Assembly (NCBI GenBank): GCA_020442965.1
Contig: JAGRJB010000287.1
Span: 1 to 7,644 of the forward strand
Length of the DNA stretch: 7,644 nt
Source: Pseudomonadales bacterium
Lineage (GTDB): Bacteria > Pseudomonadota > Gammaproteobacteria > Steroidobacterales > Steroidobacteraceae
Direction of reading: 5' to 3'
The translations under genes were made by a program, and so were the position numbers. Of this stretch, positions 7,247 to 7,644 are shown in pieces. The notes under the pieces were generated by a model that was given only the letters and a program-made list of their open reading frames with translations, did not search any database and was not told the DNA's origin. Every line of letters begins with the position of its first letter. Position 1 is the stretch's first letter.

Positions 7247-7264
7247 CGTGGCCGACAGGCCACG
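7247..7264. repeat. Perfect 7-bp inverted repeat in the purD upstream region
   Basis: CGTGGCC (7247-7253), loop GACA, then GGCCACG (7258-7264) form a GC-rich 7-bp stem. The T run (TTTT, 7243-7246) lies before it on the plus strand and becomes A residues after it on the minus strand, so neither orientation gives an intrinsic terminator. It lies about 140 bp before purD and could fold in the purD leader; its role is unknown and it may be chance. Confidence 0.3.
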
Positions 7265-7401
7265 CACGCCGTTCGACGCGGGCCGCGCCTTGGCAACGCA
7301 GCAATGTCGGTATCGCCTGCGATGATCACGATGCGCCGCAGCCTGGGTCCGCGCTACGCGACACTCGATAAATGCCGTCGTGATGGGCACACTTGCACCC
7401 T

Positions 7402-7644
7402 ATGAAAGTACTGATCGTGGGCGGCGGCGGACGCGAGCATGCGCTCGCCTGGAAGTGCGCGCAATCGCAGCGCGTGACCGAGGTCCTGGTCGCCCCTGGG
7501 AACGCTGGCACAGCGCTGGAACCGCGCCTGCGCAACGTGCCGGTGTCAGCGGAAGATATTGCCGGACTGGTTGCGCTCGCGAAGCGTGAGGCCATCGGCC
7601 TGACGATCATCGGGCCGGAACAGCCGCTGGTCGCTGGCGTCGTC
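7402..7644 (+). CDS. purD: Phosphoribosylamine-glycine ligase (GAR synthetase), first 81 residues
   Basis: PurD joins glycine to phosphoribosylamine with ATP, the second step of de novo purine synthesis. The gene runs off the window end, so only 81 residues of roughly 430 are visible. They begin MKVLIVGGGGREHALAWKCAQS, the family's N-terminal nucleotide-binding-type glycine-rich loop, followed by EVLVAPGNAGTALEP at residues 27-41 and LTIIGPEQPLVAGVV at 67-81, all closely matching gammaproteobacterial PurD. The ATG at 7402 fits the family start exactly; no clear ribosome site precedes it (upstream bases ACTTGCACCCT). In many relatives purD follows purH within one operon; here the monooxygenase insert separates them, so purD probably has its own promoter in 7048-7401. 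Confidence 0.96.
   Translation, partial: MKVLIVGGGGREHALAWKCAQSQRVTEVLVAPGNAGTALEPRLRNVPVSAEDIAGLVALAKREAIGLTIIGPEQPLVAGVV

Larger units (their letters stand above)
7048..7401. other. Non-coding divergent region between the monooxygenase and purD
   Basis: This 354-bp stretch separates two divergent genes and must contain the start signals of both. No convincing ORF is present: the longest plus-strand frame (7103-7405) is unlike any protein I know as a whole. It contains the inverted repeat at 7069-7090, a second one at 7247-7264, the 8-bp direct repeat AGTCGATT at 7116-7123 and 7143-7150, and a possible weak SUMF1-like trace at 7175-7234 (see findings). TTGACA at 7066-7071 has no suitable -10 element 16-18 bp downstream. 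No strong sigma-70 promoter for purD was recognised. Confidence 0.6.

Noticed and set aside
5646..7401. Insertion sequence or integron carrying the monooxygenase
   Set aside because: No transposase or integrase gene, no terminal inverted repeats bracketing the segment and no target-site duplication could be found by eye.

Overview
The window is a high-GC chromosomal stretch of a gammaproteobacterium. The gene order accC - prmA - zinc-ribbon/DUF3426 protein - dusB - fis - purH - (insert) - purD, together with a recognisable Fis and a gammaproteobacterial-type PurD start, supports that class. The extra DUF3426 gene and the base composition would fit the Xanthomonadales/Nevskiales/Steroidobacterales side better than the enterics, but this is inference and the family cannot be fixed from the sequence.

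Bases 1-5645 are a compact run of plus-strand housekeeping genes. They hold the last 177 residues of biotin carboxylase (AccC), the ribosomal protein L11 methyltransferase PrmA (2 bp after accC), a membrane protein with an N-terminal CxxC/CxxC zinc ribbon and C-terminal DUF3426 domain (10 bp later), the tRNA-dihydrouridine synthase DusB (7 bp later), Fis (66 bp later) and the bifunctional purine enzyme PurH (36 bp later). The tight spacing suggests an operon or nested operons for fatty-acid precursor supply, ribosome/tRNA modification, nucleoid control and IMP synthesis.

Bases 5646-7401 are different. In many gammaproteobacteria purD follows purH directly; here 1.75 kb lies between them. This insert holds a perfect 10-bp stem-loop, a decayed fragment of a formylglycine-generating-enzyme/SUMF1-type (FGE-sulfatase) domain with no start codon and a premature stop, an intact minus-strand class A FAD monooxygenase of the salicylate/3-hydroxybenzoate hydroxylase type, and 354 bp of non-coding DNA with a perfect 9-bp inverted repeat just upstream of the monooxygenase start. 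A weak trace on the far side of the monooxygenase may be the C-terminal end of the same SUMF1 gene, which would mean the monooxygenase landed inside it.

From 7402 to the window end is the first 81 codons of purD. I saw no CRISPR array, tRNA or rRNA gene, transposase or prophage gene, and no convincing new multi-gene system. The points of interest are the disrupted purH-purD junction, the gene relic and the inverted repeats.
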